Assembly: GCF_033344935.1 (NCBI RefSeq)
Contig: NZ_JAWPMM010000001.1
Span: 1-64,000 of the forward strand
Source: Reichenbachiella sp.
GTDB lineage: Bacteria > Bacteroidota > Bacteroidia > Cytophagales > Cyclobacteriaceae
Direction: 5' to 3'
Length of the DNA stretch: 64,000 nt
The notes under the pieces were generated by a model that was not told the DNA's origin, ran no database searches, and saw only the letters and a program-made list of their open reading frames with translations. Shown here piece after piece: positions 1-9,490 of this stretch (its first letter is position 1; each line of letters starts with the position of its first letter). Both the position numbers and the translations under genes were made by a program.

Positions 1-570
1 AGAGACTTTACCAGAAGTGATTACGAGGTCCTTCTCATAGATTACCGCGGTTTTGGTAAGAGTACAGGAAAGAGAGCAGAGAAAGCTATTTATAAGGATA
101 GTCAGTATGTCTACAATCGTGTTAGATCATGGTATCCTGAAGAAAAAATTATAATATATGGAAGGTCCATGGGCTCTGGTTTTGCTGCCAAGTTGGCTTC
201 AAAGAATAATCCGAAAATGCTCATCTTGGACGCTCCATATTATAGCCTTTCTCAACTCACCTCCCGATGGCTATTTTTTCTTCCATTATCCATTTTACTC
301 AAATATCATATCCGAACAGACATCTGGATCAAGTATGTAAAGTGTCCAATTTATATTATTCACGGGACAAAAGATGGGTTAATTCCATACCGATCTAGTG
401 TAAGATTACGAAAAGAAGCACCACTGACGACTCGATTAATACCCATCCACGGAGGAAAACACAACAACCTCACTTCTTTCGATGAATATCACAACCACCT
501 GGATGAAATTCTACAAGGTAAATACGATTTAATATTCGATAAATCGCTAAAAGATTTCCTAGATTTTTAG
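1..570 (+). CDS. Alpha/beta hydrolase, 5' end outside window
   Basis: The frame is open from the first base, so the gene starts upstream of the window. The visible part reads as a serine alpha/beta hydrolase of the BEM46/YqkD-like type: a LLIDYRGFGKS strand-loop, the nucleophile elbow GRSMGSG (Ser is the expected nucleophile), HGTKDGLIP with the acidic residue, and GGKHNN with the catalytic His. All three triad positions are therefore visible in order. The substrate cannot be read from the sequence; relatives include esterases and thioesterases of unknown specificity. A start at the internal ATG near 169 would remove the fold's first strands and is rejected. Confidence 0.85.
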   Translation, partial: RDFTRSDYEVLLIDYRGFGKSTGKRAEKAIYKDSQYVYNRVRSWYPEEKIIIYGRSMGSGFAAKLASKNNPKMLILDAPYYSLSQLTSRWLFFLPLSILLKYHIRTDIWIKYVKCPIYIIHGTKDGLIPYRSSVRLRKEAPLTTRLIPIHGGKHNNLTSFDEYHNHLDEILQGKYDLIFDKSLKDFLDF

Positions 571-600
571 CTATATTGATATTAACAACATTATGATAAA

Positions 601-846
601 ATGACCCAGGTGCAATTTCTGAACATGTCCCTAGGGGAGCAGGTTCAACATATTTACAAAAATGGAACATTTGTTACCGACATTCGATACTATGAATACA
701 AGGTAAATTTGTTCTTATTAGAAGGGAATTATTTCGAAGTTTTCATCAATCACAAATCGGTGGAAATCACAAAAATATCCCCACTTAATTACCAATCGAA
801 TCGTTTGTTTTTCTACTTAGATCAGGTGAAACTTCCTAAAACCTAG
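601..846 (+). CDS. Small conserved-looking hypothetical protein (81 aa)
   Basis: This short ORF follows the hydrolase by 30 bases on the same strand and overlaps the end of the convergent TerB-like gene by four bases. It has no signal peptide or membrane segment. The composition is that of a small soluble beta-rich protein, with alternating hydrophobic and polar residues (for example YYEYKVNLFLLEGNYFEVFI). I do not recognise the family. Codon use resembles its neighbours and the ATG lies just after the upstream stop, so I take it as real. It may be co-transcribed with the hydrolase. Confidence 0.6.
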   Translation: MTQVQFLNMSLGEQVQHIYKNGTFVTDIRYYEYKVNLFLLEGNYFEVFINHKSVEITKISPLNYQSNRLFFYLDQVKLPKT

Positions 847-1289
847 GAGTGGTCAATTTCTAGGCGATGGGCTAGTTTCCGAATGGCCTCTTCTTCTTCA
901 TCAGATATACCATCAGTGATATTGGCAAAAAGGTACATCGTTTCCAGAATGAACTCTTGGTCAATTTTATTCCCTTGAATAGAAGCATGAATGGCGTTAA
1001 GAAATTTCTTATTCCATCGATCCACATTGTCTAGAAGATATCGGATTTCAGTTCTAAAGGACATGGCTATCAAATCCCGATTGTCACTTGGTGATTTGAC
1101 AAACTCAGCCGACAAGCCTCTGGTAGCCATCACAATCCCATCCCACTCTTCCTGATCAAGTTTACCGTCACTCATACACACCAATAAGGCTGGGTATAAC
1201 TTTGCTAAATAATTGAATTGATCTTCAGGGATTTTGATTTTTCTAGCTTTGATATACTCTAGATAGAGTTGATGCAGTTGTGGAGTCAT
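843..1289 (-). CDS. TerB-like (tellurite-resistance B fold) protein
   Basis: A soluble helical protein of about 148 residues from the ATG at 1289. The longer frame would need a TTG at 1340 and adds 17 unconvincing residues. Two acidic loops, SDGKLDQEEWDGI and ITDGISDEEEEAI, are spaced as in TerB/DjlA-like metal-binding helical domains, where such loops resemble degenerate EF hands. No signal peptide is present. TerB-like domains are widespread and mostly uncharacterised, so the name describes a fold and not tellurite resistance. It is convergent with the small gene at 601-846 and lies just downstream of the MltF-like gene on the same strand. Confidence 0.6.
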   Translation of the reverse strand: MTPQLHQLYLEYIKARKIKIPEDQFNYLAKLYPALLVCMSDGKLDQEEWDGIVMATRGLSAEFVKSPSDNRDLIAMSFRTEIRYLLDNVDRWNKKFLNAIHASIQGNKIDQEFILETMYLFANITDGISDEEEEAIRKLAHRLEIDHS

Positions 1290-1367
1290 AGGAATATGTG
1301 ACGGATTAATATTTCTAAAGATAATACCTAAATTGAACAATTAGGGTGTCTATTAGAAGTATTCCAA

Positions 1368-2873
1368 TTATTCGCTTTGTTCGGTTGCAACACCCTCACT
1401 CTGGTCTAGCTGAAGATAGCGACTATATCGATATAAAATATCATCCACATAATCAACAGGTTCATCTCCTCTACAATAACCAAATTTGACAACCGGATCA
1501 GTATAATATTTCTTTTTTGATTTTAACCTCAAATAATTAGACACATCCTCCCAATTTTGTGGATCTCCTCCATACTTTTCTGCTAGTCGAGCGGCATCTT
1601 GCACATGACCTTGACCTACATTGTAAGAAGCTAAAACAAATTTGGACTGCTCTTCCATGTCAGTTATTTCCTTCCATACACCTTCTAACCATAGTATATG
1701 TTTCACACCAGCTTTGATATTTTGAGAAGGACTAAACAAATTCTTAACCCCATATGACCGGCCGGTTTTTGGCATTACTTGCATCAATCCTCTTGCACCA
1801 ACCCAAGACTCAGCATTTGGGTCAAAACGTGACTCTTTAGAAATTTGTGCCGCTAGCAAGCGCCAATCCCAATTTAATTTTTCCGCACCCAACTTTATTA
1901 AACTATCATACGGTGAGATCCTTTCTGCATTTTTTGAGAAAAAGTCACTCTGCATCATTCTTTTACTATTTCTGGTACTTTTGAAATACTTATCGTACAA
2001 CGCATAGTAGTCATTGGTTCGCTTCATGTCCCCAATCCAAGCATTAAGTGTATCCAACAATTGTGGTGCGTTTTTTCTTACTCCCCAAGCGATCTGTTGA
2101 GGAAAGCTGATAGCTGTTTTTACATCAATATTTGAAAAGTATCTGGCATTAACCAAAGCCACATCTTCATCTGCCACAGTATAGTCAATCTTGCCCTCTG
2201 CCACCATTTCGATAAGCGCTTCAGTTTCCAACTCATCGAATTCTTCAACCACCAAAATATCCCCCCCGATTTCTTCTGCTAAATGTTTAAGCCTTGAAGT
2301 GTAAGCAGATCCCTTTCTCACATAAACTTCCTTCCCTATTAATTCTATTGGATTTCTGACGTAAGTCTTTTCGATTTCATGGAGCTTCATTTCTCTCCAA
2401 TTGTCAGGCTTACGTTGAACCAACACCTGCCTAACAAAATTGTGCGGAGTGGTAAAATCCATGAATTTTTGGCGTTCTTTAGTGACAGATAAATTGTAGG
2501 CCAAAATGTCCCCTTGCCCACCATTCAGTTTTCTAAAGCCTTCTTCAAGACTTGGGGTGATATCAAATCGGATTTCGATACCAATACTCTGAGCAAAAAG
2601 GGACAACAACTCGTATTCGTAACCCATGGGTTCCCCTCGGTAAAGAAACATTCCTGTAGAGCTATTATCAACAATCGCTGTGAAATATCCTCTTTCTTTA
2701 ATCTGATCAAAATCCATTTTGATCATCTGCTCGGGGTCATAGCCATAAGTAGAATCCTCAACTTGAGGACCACCTTCAAGCGCCGTCATTTCTAAATTGG
2801 ACCGTTTGCAAGAAAGGAGACTGAAAACTAGTCCCAATGAGCAAACTACTATGTATTTATTTATCACTTTCAT
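1368..2873 (-). CDS. MltF-like membrane-bound lytic murein transglycosylase
   Basis: The 501-residue product begins with a lipoprotein signal peptide ending in SLLSC (Cys22), so it is probably anchored in the outer or inner membrane. Residues about 55-300 form a periplasmic solute-binding domain of family 3 (GYFTAIVDNSSTGMF, GDILAYNLSVTKERQ). Residues about 320-480 form an SLT lysozyme-like domain with the catalytic Glu near 347 in ISKESRFDP, followed by GARGLMQVMP and ASYNVGQGHV. This two-domain order matches MltF, which cleaves peptidoglycan glycan strands to 1,6-anhydro-muropeptides. It lies downstream of dxs on the same strand with a 95-base gap, so it may have its own promoter. Confidence 0.9.
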   Translation of the reverse strand: MKVINKYIVVCSLGLVFSLLSCKRSNLEMTALEGGPQVEDSTYGYDPEQMIKMDFDQIKERGYFTAIVDNSSTGMFLYRGEPMGYEYELLSLFAQSIGIEIRFDITPSLEEGFRKLNGGQGDILAYNLSVTKERQKFMDFTTPHNFVRQVLVQRKPDNWREMKLHEIEKTYVRNPIELIGKEVYVRKGSAYTSRLKHLAEEIGGDILVVEEFDELETEALIEMVAEGKIDYTVADEDVALVNARYFSNIDVKTAISFPQQIAWGVRKNAPQLLDTLNAWIGDMKRTNDYYALYDKYFKSTRNSKRMMQSDFFSKNAERISPYDSLIKLGAEKLNWDWRLLAAQISKESRFDPNAESWVGARGLMQVMPKTGRSYGVKNLFSPSQNIKAGVKHILWLEGVWKEITDMEEQSKFVLASYNVGQGHVQDAARLAEKYGGDPQNWEDVSNYLRLKSKKKYYTDPVVKFGYCRGDEPVDYVDDILYRYSRYLQLDQSEGVATEQSE

Positions 2874-2968
2874 AAAAGCGTGGAACGCTAAAATACAATA
2901 TACGTATTTTGAAACACACCAAGATTAGAATTAATGTGATAATGAAATTTTCCTGAAAAAACTTTAGC

Positions 2969-4882
2969 TTATACAGGCTCGAATGTCAATAGCTTTTTGG
3001 CCGATTGGTAAAGACCCTCAGGGTCAAAGCCACACTCTTTGTGCAATTCCATTTGGGTACCATGTTCAACGACCTCATCGGGAATGCCAAGGCGAACTAC
3101 TTTACTTTGGTAGCCATGATCAGCCATAAACTCTAGGATCGCACTTCCAAATCCTCCTTGCAGACAGCCATCCTCAACAGTGATTACATATTTATAGTTT
3201 TTGAAAACCTCGTGCAGCATCTCTTCGTCGAGCGGCTTGACAAATCTCATATCAAAATGTCCAACAGAAAGGCCATCCTTTTCAAGCCTTTCACATGCTT
3301 CAACGGCATAATTTCCAATATGTCCAAAAGTCAAATAAGCTAATTCTTCACCTTCTCTGAGTTTTCTACCCTTACCTACTTTGATTTCTTCAAATGGAGT
3401 TTTCCAATCAGGCATTACACCATTACCCCGGGGATATCTTATAGAAAATGGCCCTTGATCTGGGAGTTGAGCGGTATACATTAGGTTTCTTAACTCCTCC
3501 TCATTCATTGGAGCAGAAATGATCATATTAGGAATACATCTGAAAAAAGAGATGTCATAATTACCATGATGAGTAGGTCCATCAGCTCCTGCAAATCCAG
3601 CTCTATCTAGGCAAAAGACTACATTAAGATTTTGAATGGCCACGTCATGAATCACTTGATCGTACGCGCGCTGCATGAAGGTCGAATAAATGTTGCAAAA
3701 AGGCACCAGCCCCTGCGTGGCCAATCCTGCTGAAAACGTCACCGCATGTTGTTCGGCAATACCGACATCATATGCACGGTCCGGCATGGCCTTCATCATT
3801 ATATTCATAGAAGACCCTGAAGGCATGGCTGGAGTAATCCCCATAATTTTATCATTCTTTTCAGCCAACTCTACTATCGTATGACCAAAGACCTCTTGAT
3901 ATTTAGGAGGCTGTGGGGTTTCGTATACTTTTTTATGGATTTCTCCGGTAAACTTGTCGAACGTACCTGGAGCATGCCATTTGGTTTGATCTTTTTCGGC
4001 CAAAGAATAACCCTTCCCTTTTTTGGTCAGGCAATGCAGAATTTTTGGCCCAGGAATGTCTTTTAAATCTTTCAAGACACTGGTCAGGTGATTGACATCA
4101 TGGCCATCGATAGGCCCGAAGTACCTTAAATTAAGAGATTCAAATAAATTACTTTGTTTTAACAAAAAGGACTTTACACTGCTTTCTACTTTCGATCCAA
4201 TTTCTTGAGCATTCGGTCCGAATTTGCTGATTTTTCCCAAAATATTCCAAACCTCATCACGCATCTTGTTGTACGTCTTGGAAGTCGTGATGTCGGTCAA
4301 ATAATCTCTCAATGCCCCCACGTTCGGATCAATCGACATGCAGTTATCATTAAGAATGATGAGCAGATTTGAATTTGAAACACCTGCATGGTTCATAGCT
4401 TCAAAGGCCATACCTCCTGTCATTGCCCCATCTCCTATGACTGCAATGTGTTGTCTATCTTTTTCATTTTTATGACGAGACGCCTCAGCCATTCCTAATG
4501 CAGCAGAAATAGACGTAGACGAATGACCAACGCCAAACGCATCGTATTCACTTTCTTTTCTCTTTGGAAAACCTGAAAGGCCTTTGAAAAATCTATTGGT
4601 ATGAAATTGATCTCTTCGCCCAGTTAATATTTTATGACCATAGGCTTGATGTCCTACATCCCACACCAACTGATCTTCGGGAGTATTGAAAACATGATGG
4701 AGGGCAACTGTTAACTCCACTACGCCTAAACTGGCACCAAAATGGCCACCATAAACAGACACCACGTCTACAATGTATTGACGAAGTTCTTCAGATAGCT
4801 TGACCAACTGGACAGCATCTAAATCCTTCATGTCCGCGGGAGAGTTGATTTGGGCGAGTAACTTACCGGGCTCGATTTGCAT
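2969..4882 (-). CDS. dxs: 1-deoxy-D-xylulose-5-phosphate synthase
   Basis: Condenses pyruvate and glyceraldehyde 3-phosphate to DXP, the entry step of the MEP isoprenoid pathway; cytoplasmic and thiamine-diphosphate dependent. The 637-residue length is normal. Diagnostic segments are WDVGHQAYGHKILTGR, the TPP/Mg motif GDGAMTGG at residues 150-157, GHDV in the middle, and the transketolase pyrimidine domain with DVGIAEQHAVTFSAGLA and DRAGFAGADGPTHHG. The C-terminal transketolase domain is complete. It is transcribed away from the GH3 gene at 5009, so the 126-base gap between them should hold two divergent promoters; a TAGTTTTG element on the minus strand at 4955-4962 is a possible -7 box. Confidence 0.97.
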   Translation of the reverse strand: MQIEPGKLLAQINSPADMKDLDAVQLVKLSEELRQYIVDVVSVYGGHFGASLGVVELTVALHHVFNTPEDQLVWDVGHQAYGHKILTGRRDQFHTNRFFKGLSGFPKRKESEYDAFGVGHSSTSISAALGMAEASRHKNEKDRQHIAVIGDGAMTGGMAFEAMNHAGVSNSNLLIILNDNCMSIDPNVGALRDYLTDITTSKTYNKMRDEVWNILGKISKFGPNAQEIGSKVESSVKSFLLKQSNLFESLNLRYFGPIDGHDVNHLTSVLKDLKDIPGPKILHCLTKKGKGYSLAEKDQTKWHAPGTFDKFTGEIHKKVYETPQPPKYQEVFGHTIVELAEKNDKIMGITPAMPSGSSMNIMMKAMPDRAYDVGIAEQHAVTFSAGLATQGLVPFCNIYSTFMQRAYDQVIHDVAIQNLNVVFCLDRAGFAGADGPTHHGNYDISFFRCIPNMIISAPMNEEELRNLMYTAQLPDQGPFSIRYPRGNGVMPDWKTPFEEIKVGKGRKLREGEELAYLTFGHIGNYAVEACERLEKDGLSVGHFDMRFVKPLDEEMLHEVFKNYKYVITVEDGCLQGGFGSAILEFMADHGYQSKVVRLGIPDEVVEHGTQMELHKECGFDPEGLYQSAKKLLTFEPV

Positions 4883-5008
4883 AAACTAAATGTACTGTTA
4901 TAATTTCAAAGCACCAAAAGGTGGCATTATATGTGTCTTTAGACAAAGTGCCTGCAAAACTAAACAGAATTACTTACTTATATTGCATCGAATTTTTTCA
5001 CTAATAGT

Positions 5009-6115
5009 ATGAGCAAAATTTTTCCTTTTCTCTTTTTGGTATTGTCTACCACTTCAGTCCATGCACAACAAGTTGCCGAAACTGAAGATAGCGTGAGTCT
5101 TGATGTCATGATAGGTCAAATGATATTGACCGGGATTGGTGATTTTTCTTATTTGCCCGATGATGCTGAAATCTTGAATGAAATCAAAGCCGGAAAAGTG
5201 GGTGGAATTATTCTTTTCGAAAAAAACATTAATTCAGAAAGGCCGAAAATTCAACTCAAACGCACCATTGACTCCTTAAAATCCGCAGCTTCGATTCCAC
5301 TATTCATAAGTATTGACGAAGAAGGAGGACGTGTAAACCGATTAAAACCAAAATATGGTTTCCCTATCACAAAACAGGCGGGTGAATTAGGAGCGATAAA
5401 CAATTTAGACACCACAGCTTTCTATGCAAACAATACTGCCTCTACTCTCAACGAATATGGTATTAATGTAAATTATGCACCCGATGTGGATGTCGCCATT
5501 AATCCAGACAATCCAGTCATAGCCAAACTAGGAAGAAGTTATTCTGGGGATGCCAAAATTGTAGCCCGTCACGCACAAAAAGTAATTGACGTACATCGAG
5601 AGAATAATGTACTGACAGTACTGAAACATTTCCCTGGGCATGGCAGCTCTAGAAATGACTCACACTTTGGCGTAGCTGATGTCAGCGACACGTGGCAGTT
5701 TGCTGAACTCATGCCTTACAAATACTTGCTTGATTCGGGAAGAGTAGATGCTATTATGACCGCGCATATTGTTAACGAACATTTGGACCCCGACAAACTA
5801 CCTGCCACACTCTCCCCTTACATCATTACCAACATATTAAGAGGTGTACTGAACTATCAGGGAGTAGTCTTTACAGACGACATGCAAATGCATGCGATTT
5901 CTAAAAACTTTGGATTTGAAGAATCAATTAAAATGGCCATCAATGCGGGCGTGGATGTGATGCTGTTTTGCAATAACGTGCCCGGTAACGAAAGGCGAAC
6001 TCCATCTCAAATTCATGACATCATTAGCAATTATGTAGCTCAAGGGGAAATATCAAAAGATCGTATTAGAGCGTCATATAACCGTATTATGCAACTTAAA
6101 TCCAAACTCAAATGA
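5009..6115 (+). CDS. Glycoside hydrolase family 3, NagZ-like beta-N-acetylhexosaminidase
   Basis: A secreted or periplasmic GH3 enzyme of 368 residues with a Sec signal peptide (about 1-19, ending near VHAQQ). The (beta/alpha)8 GH3 barrel shows FISIDEEGGRVNRL, the NagZ signature KHFPGHGSS with the following DSHFG near residues 205-215, and the nucleophile segment FTDDMQMHAI near 288-296. NagZ enzymes remove GlcNAc from anhydro-muropeptides or hydrolyse short glycans. The presence of a signal peptide differs from cytoplasmic NagZ of enterobacteria but is usual in Bacteroidota. The stop overlaps the next gene's start by ATGA, indicating translational coupling with the DUF4920 lipoprotein. Confidence 0.9.
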   Translation: MSKIFPFLFLVLSTTSVHAQQVAETEDSVSLDVMIGQMILTGIGDFSYLPDDAEILNEIKAGKVGGIILFEKNINSERPKIQLKRTIDSLKSAASIPLFISIDEEGGRVNRLKPKYGFPITKQAGELGAINNLDTTAFYANNTASTLNEYGINVNYAPDVDVAINPDNPVIAKLGRSYSGDAKIVARHAQKVIDVHRENNVLTVLKHFPGHGSSRNDSHFGVADVSDTWQFAELMPYKYLLDSGRVDAIMTAHIVNEHLDPDKLPATLSPYIITNILRGVLNYQGVVFTDDMQMHAISKNFGFEESIKMAINAGVDVMLFCNNVPGNERRTPSQIHDIISNYVAQGEISKDRIRASYNRIMQLKSKLK

Positions 6116-6588
6116 AACATGTCATTTTACTTTCAACCCTATTGCTTGCTCTTTTCTCCTGTTCGGAAAAAAGCAATTCCGAGAAAAAGATTAATTCCGT
6201 AACCTATGGAGAATCGTTCGATGCGTCTCGAGCCCAGGATATTTCTCAACTCTCCTCATTAATGGAAACGACTGACTCCGTCTCTATTGTCCTTTCAGGA
6301 ACAATTGAAAAGACCTGTGCTGTAAAGGGCTGTTGGATGCAACTAAGAACTGGAGAAAAAAACAATCTTAGAGTTACATTTAAAGATTACTCCTTTTTTG
6401 TTCCCAAAAGCGGTGCTGAAGGAAACAAAGCTGTTATTAATGGATTTTGTGTAAAGCAAGAAACATCAGTCGAAGAACTACGTCACTATGCAAAAGACGC
6501 AGGCGAATCGGATGAAGCTATCGCTTTAATCACTGAACCAAAGATGGAGTACAATTTTGTGGCAAGTGGTGTAATCATTGAAAATTAA
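6112..6588 (+). CDS. DUF4920-type lipoprotein
   Basis: A 158-residue lipoprotein; the signal peptide ends in LFSC (Cys17). The mature part contains GTIEKTCAVKGCWMQL with two cysteines, and RVTFKDYSFFVPK, which I recognise as the DUF4920 pattern found in Bacteroidota. Function is unknown; the Cys pair in KTCAVKGCW suggests metal binding or a disulfide, which is an inference. It is coupled to the GH3 gene by a four-base overlap. Confidence 0.75.
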   Translation: MKHVILLSTLLLALFSCSEKSNSEKKINSVTYGESFDASRAQDISQLSSLMETTDSVSIVLSGTIEKTCAVKGCWMQLRTGEKNNLRVTFKDYSFFVPKSGAEGNKAVINGFCVKQETSVEELRHYAKDAGESDEAIALITEPKMEYNFVASGVIIEN

Positions 6589-6654
6589 GTTCCCTTTTAA
6601 TCTTCAAATAACTAATTTTGGGTTCTCTTTAATTAACCTTCCTTGAAGAAAAAT

Positions 6655-7080
6655 ATGAAACGTTGTCTATTGGGCTTGATCATTTCAAGTCAACTTATGT
6701 TAATTGGCTGTGGAGAAGACAGTACGGAGAGTGTTATATTGGGCACATGGTTAGCTACTCATATTGATAGGGAGGATTGTGACGATCCCCTAAATAACGG
6801 GGCCTTAAACTGTATTTATAATCTGGAAAGATGCATTTCTTGCTTGGAACTCGTTCTTAACAGGGATGGTACATATTCGCTCACCGGTAATTTTGATGCT
6901 AGTCCAAATGCAGAGTCAGGCGATTACGAAGCCAAAAATAGTGTCATTACTCTTGACCCATCTGATGGTGACCCTTACGATCTACCTATCTCTAACGTAA
7001 CAGAAACTAATATGATTATAGATCTGCCATTAACAAATGGCTGCACAGCTATTATCACCTTGGAAAATTCCGATTGCTAA
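6655..7080 (+). CDS. Small lipocalin-like lipoprotein
   Basis: Start chosen at ATG 6655; the alternative TTG at 6643 only adds four residues. The signal peptide MKRCLLGLIISSQLMLIGC carries a clear lipobox (LIGC), so the protein is lipidated. The mature region opens with VILGTWLATHIDRE and later RDGTYSLTGN and GDYEAKNSVITLD, the strand pattern of lipocalin-like or DUF5004-type domains of Bacteroidota. Six cysteines occur in the mature part (DCDDPLNNGALNC, RCISC, GCTA and the terminal SDC), suggesting disulfides. Ligand unknown. It lies before the nucleotide-sugar genes with a 36-base gap but probably does not belong to that pathway. Confidence 0.65.
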   Translation: MKRCLLGLIISSQLMLIGCGEDSTESVILGTWLATHIDREDCDDPLNNGALNCIYNLERCISCLELVLNRDGTYSLTGNFDASPNAESGDYEAKNSVITLDPSDGDPYDLPISNVTETNMIIDLPLTNGCTAIITLENSDC

Positions 7081-7116
7081 GAAGTCTTCAAACCTCAGTT
7101 CTGAAATAAAAACCTC

Positions 7117-7986
7117 ATGAAAGGAATCATATTGGCAGGCGGCTCTGGAACCAGACTTCATCCACTAACCATGGCGGTCAGTAAGCAAATACTTCCAGTA
7201 TTTGATAAGCCAATGATTTATTACCCCCTTTCTACTCTTATGCTTGCTGGAATAAGAGAAATTTTAATTATCTCAACGCCCAGAGATTTGCCTGTTTTTG
7301 AGGAGCTTCTCGGGGATGGGAGTCATCTTGGCTGCGATTTCCAATATGCGGTTCAGGAAAAACCCGAAGGTTTAGCCCAGGCATTCATTATTGGAAAAGC
7401 CTTTATTGGCTCAGACAAAGTCGCTCTCGTTTTAGGAGATAATATCTTTTACGCCTCTGGAATATCAAAAAAATTACAGAAATGCACCAACCCCGAAGGA
7501 GGAATTGTATTTGGTTACCATGTGCAAGACCCTGAAAGATACGGGGTAATAGAGTTTGACGAATCCAGTAAAGCTTTGTCAATTGAAGAAAAGCCTTCAA
7601 ACCCAAAATCTAATTATGCGGTTCCTGGATTATACTTTTATGACAACGAAGTGGTGGAAATTAGTGAATCAATAAAACCAAGTGCCAGAGGCGAACTTGA
7701 AATAACTTCTGTTAACAATGTTTATTTAGAACAAGGAAGGCTGAATGTGCAAATTCTTGATAGAGGAACGGCGTGGTTAGATACTGGTACTTTTGCTTCG
7801 CTAAACGAAGCGAGTTCATTCGTGAAAATAATTGAAGAGCGCCAGGGACTAAAAATAGGCTGTGTCGAAGAGGTCGCTTATAAAATGAATTTCATCAATG
7901 GGGACCAATTAGAGAGAATTGCCATGCCTTTAATAAAAAGTGGATATGGTGAATATTTACTGAACTTGTTACCTCATCCAAAATGA
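7117..7986 (+). CDS. rmlA: Glucose-1-phosphate thymidylyltransferase
   Basis: Makes dTDP-glucose from dTTP and glucose 1-phosphate, the first step to dTDP-rhamnose and related deoxysugars. The 289-residue length is typical of the short RmlA form. Seen: the nucleotide-binding signature [11 protein letters not shown] at residues 8-18, the [17 protein letters not shown] segment, LGDNIFY, and [19 protein letters not shown]. The stop overlaps the rmlC start by ATGA, so the two are translationally coupled. It is the first gene of the long polysaccharide locus. rmlB and rmlD are not in this window, so the dTDP-sugar pathway needs genes elsewhere. Confidence 0.95.
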   Translation: MKGIILAGGSGTRLHPLTMAVSKQILPVFDKPMIYYPLSTLMLAGIREILIISTPRDLPVFEELLGDGSHLGCDFQYAVQEKPEGLAQAFIIGKAFIGSDKVALVLGDNIFYASGISKKLQKCTNPEGGIVFGYHVQDPERYGVIEFDESSKALSIEEKPSNPKSNYAVPGLYFYDNEVVEISESIKPSARGELEITSVNNVYLEQGRLNVQILDRGTAWLDTGTFASLNEASSFVKIIEERQGLKIGCVEEVAYKMNFINGDQLERIAMPLIKSGYGEYLLNLLPHPK

Positions 7987-8534
7987 AAATAGAAAGACTT
8001 TCTCTTAATGGTGCTTTTCACTTGCAACCCAACATTCTTGAGGACCATAGGGGCTATTTTTTTGAATGGTTTAACCAAAGAATTTTCAGAGAACAAACCG
8101 GTATCGATTTTCAGCCCAAGCAATTTAACTGCTCAAGATCAACCTTTGGAGTACTTCGAGGCATGCACTTTCAAAAACAACCTCATGCTCAATCTAAGCT
8201 GGTGACCGTGACCAAAGGAGAAATACAGGATGTAATAATTGACTTGAGGCAAGATTCGCCTACTTTTGGAAAGCATTTTTCAGTCATTCTTTCTGAAAAG
8301 AAAAAAAATCAACTCTTTGTTCCCAAAGGCTTTGCCCATGGTTTTCTAGTGTTGTCTGAACAAGCAGAGATTTTTTATGCGATAGATGATTTTTATGCGC
8401 CAGATTTCGAGGATGGGCTTTGTCATAATGATGAAAACTTAAATATTAAATGGGCATTGGACGAGAAAGATATCATCCTGTCTGAGAGAGATAAAACTTA
8501 CAGTGCTTTTGACAATACTGTATCAAAATTTTAA
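7983..8534 (+). CDS. rmlC: dTDP-4-dehydrorhamnose 3,5-epimerase
   Basis: A cupin-fold epimerase of 183 residues, the usual size. It shows the RmlC hallmarks: [20 protein letters not shown] with the catalytic His, the KLV...[11 protein letters not shown] strand pair, SPTFGKH and [15 protein letters not shown]. It inverts C3 and C5 of dTDP-4-keto-6-deoxyglucose. Overlap with rmlA indicates one operon. The 4-ketosugar producer RmlB is missing nearby; the next gene is a related SDR but a different enzyme (UDP-glucuronate decarboxylase). Confidence 0.93.
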   Translation: MKIERLSLNGAFHLQPNILEDHRGYFFEWFNQRIFREQTGIDFQPKQFNCSRSTFGVLRGMHFQKQPHAQSKLVTVTKGEIQDVIIDLRQDSPTFGKHFSVILSEKKKNQLFVPKGFAHGFLVLSEQAEIFYAIDDFYAPDFEDGLCHNDENLNIKWALDEKDIILSERDKTYSAFDNTVSKF

Positions 8535-8540
8535 ATACAA

Positions 8541-9485
8541 ATGAATAAGAAAAGAGTATTAATTACAGGCGGAGCGGGTTTTCTAGGTTCACACTTGTGC
8601 GATAGATTTTTAAAAGAAGGTTGTCATGTCATTGCTATGGATAATCTTATAACAGGGTCATTAGACAATATTGAGCATCTATTTCATCGAGAAGATTTTG
8701 AATTCTATAATCACGATGTGTCAAAGTTTGTACACGTCTCTGGGGATCTTGATTATATCATGCACTTCGCCTCACCTGCCAGTCCGATAGACTACCTAAA
8801 AATGCCCATACAAACTTTGAAGGTTGGATCATTAGGTACTCACAATCTACTAGGCCTTGCCAAGGCGAAAAAAGCAAGAATGCTAATAGCCTCTACTTCG
8901 GAAGTTTATGGAGACCCCCTAGTTCACCCGCAAACGGAAGACTACTGGGGCAACGTAAATCCCGTTGGACCAAGAGGAGTGTACGATGAAGCTAAGCGTT
9001 TCCAAGAGGCCATGACTATGGCCTATCATACCTTTCATGGAGTAGAAACAAGAATAGTACGAATATTTAATACATATGGTCCAAGAATGCGTCTCGATGA
9101 TGGTCGCGTATTGCCAGCATTTATTGGTCAGGCATTGAGAGGTGAGGATTTGACTGCCTTTGGTGATGGGTCACAGACCCGTTCGTTTTGCTATGTGGAT
9201 GATTTGGTTGAAGGCATTTATAGATTGTTACTGAGCGATTGTGCAGACCCTGTCAACATTGGCAATCCAAGTGAAATTACTATCAACCAATTCGCAGAAG
9301 AAATTTTGAAGCTTACCGGAAGCCAATCAAAAATAGCTTACAAACCACTACCAATGGATGATCCCAAACAGCGACAACCAAATATTTCAAAGGCAAAAGA
9401 AGTTTTGGATTGGGAACCTAAATTCTCCAGAAGCGAAGGGTTAAAACCAACATTGGAGTATTTTATGAAAAAAGTTAAAGGGTAA
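8541..9485 (+). CDS. UDP-glucuronate decarboxylase (UDP-xylose synthase)
   Basis: An extended short-chain dehydrogenase of 314 residues. It has the NAD-binding [10 protein letters not shown] at the N terminus, the substrate-specific segment [20 protein letters not shown] followed by [14 protein letters not shown] (catalytic Tyr-x3-Lys), and [10 protein letters not shown]. The HPQ.E.YWG.VNP and YDEAKR combination distinguishes UXS from RmlB and GalE. It converts UDP-glucuronic acid to UDP-xylose in the cytoplasm. The gene follows rmlC by six bases. It requires UDP-glucuronate, so a UDP-glucose 6-dehydrogenase must exist; the neighbouring dehydrogenase looks more like a UDP-HexNAc type. Confidence 0.9.
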   Translation: MNKKRVLITGGAGFLGSHLCDRFLKEGCHVIAMDNLITGSLDNIEHLFHREDFEFYNHDVSKFVHVSGDLDYIMHFASPASPIDYLKMPIQTLKVGSLGTHNLLGLAKAKKARMLIASTSEVYGDPLVHPQTEDYWGNVNPVGPRGVYDEAKRFQEAMTMAYHTFHGVETRIVRIFNTYGPRMRLDDGRVLPAFIGQALRGEDLTAFGDGSQTRSFCYVDDLVEGIYRLLLSDCADPVNIGNPSEITINQFAEEILKLTGSQSKIAYKPLPMDDPKQRQPNISKAKEVLDWEPKFSRSEGLKPTLEYFMKKVKG

Positions 9486-9490
9486 ATTTC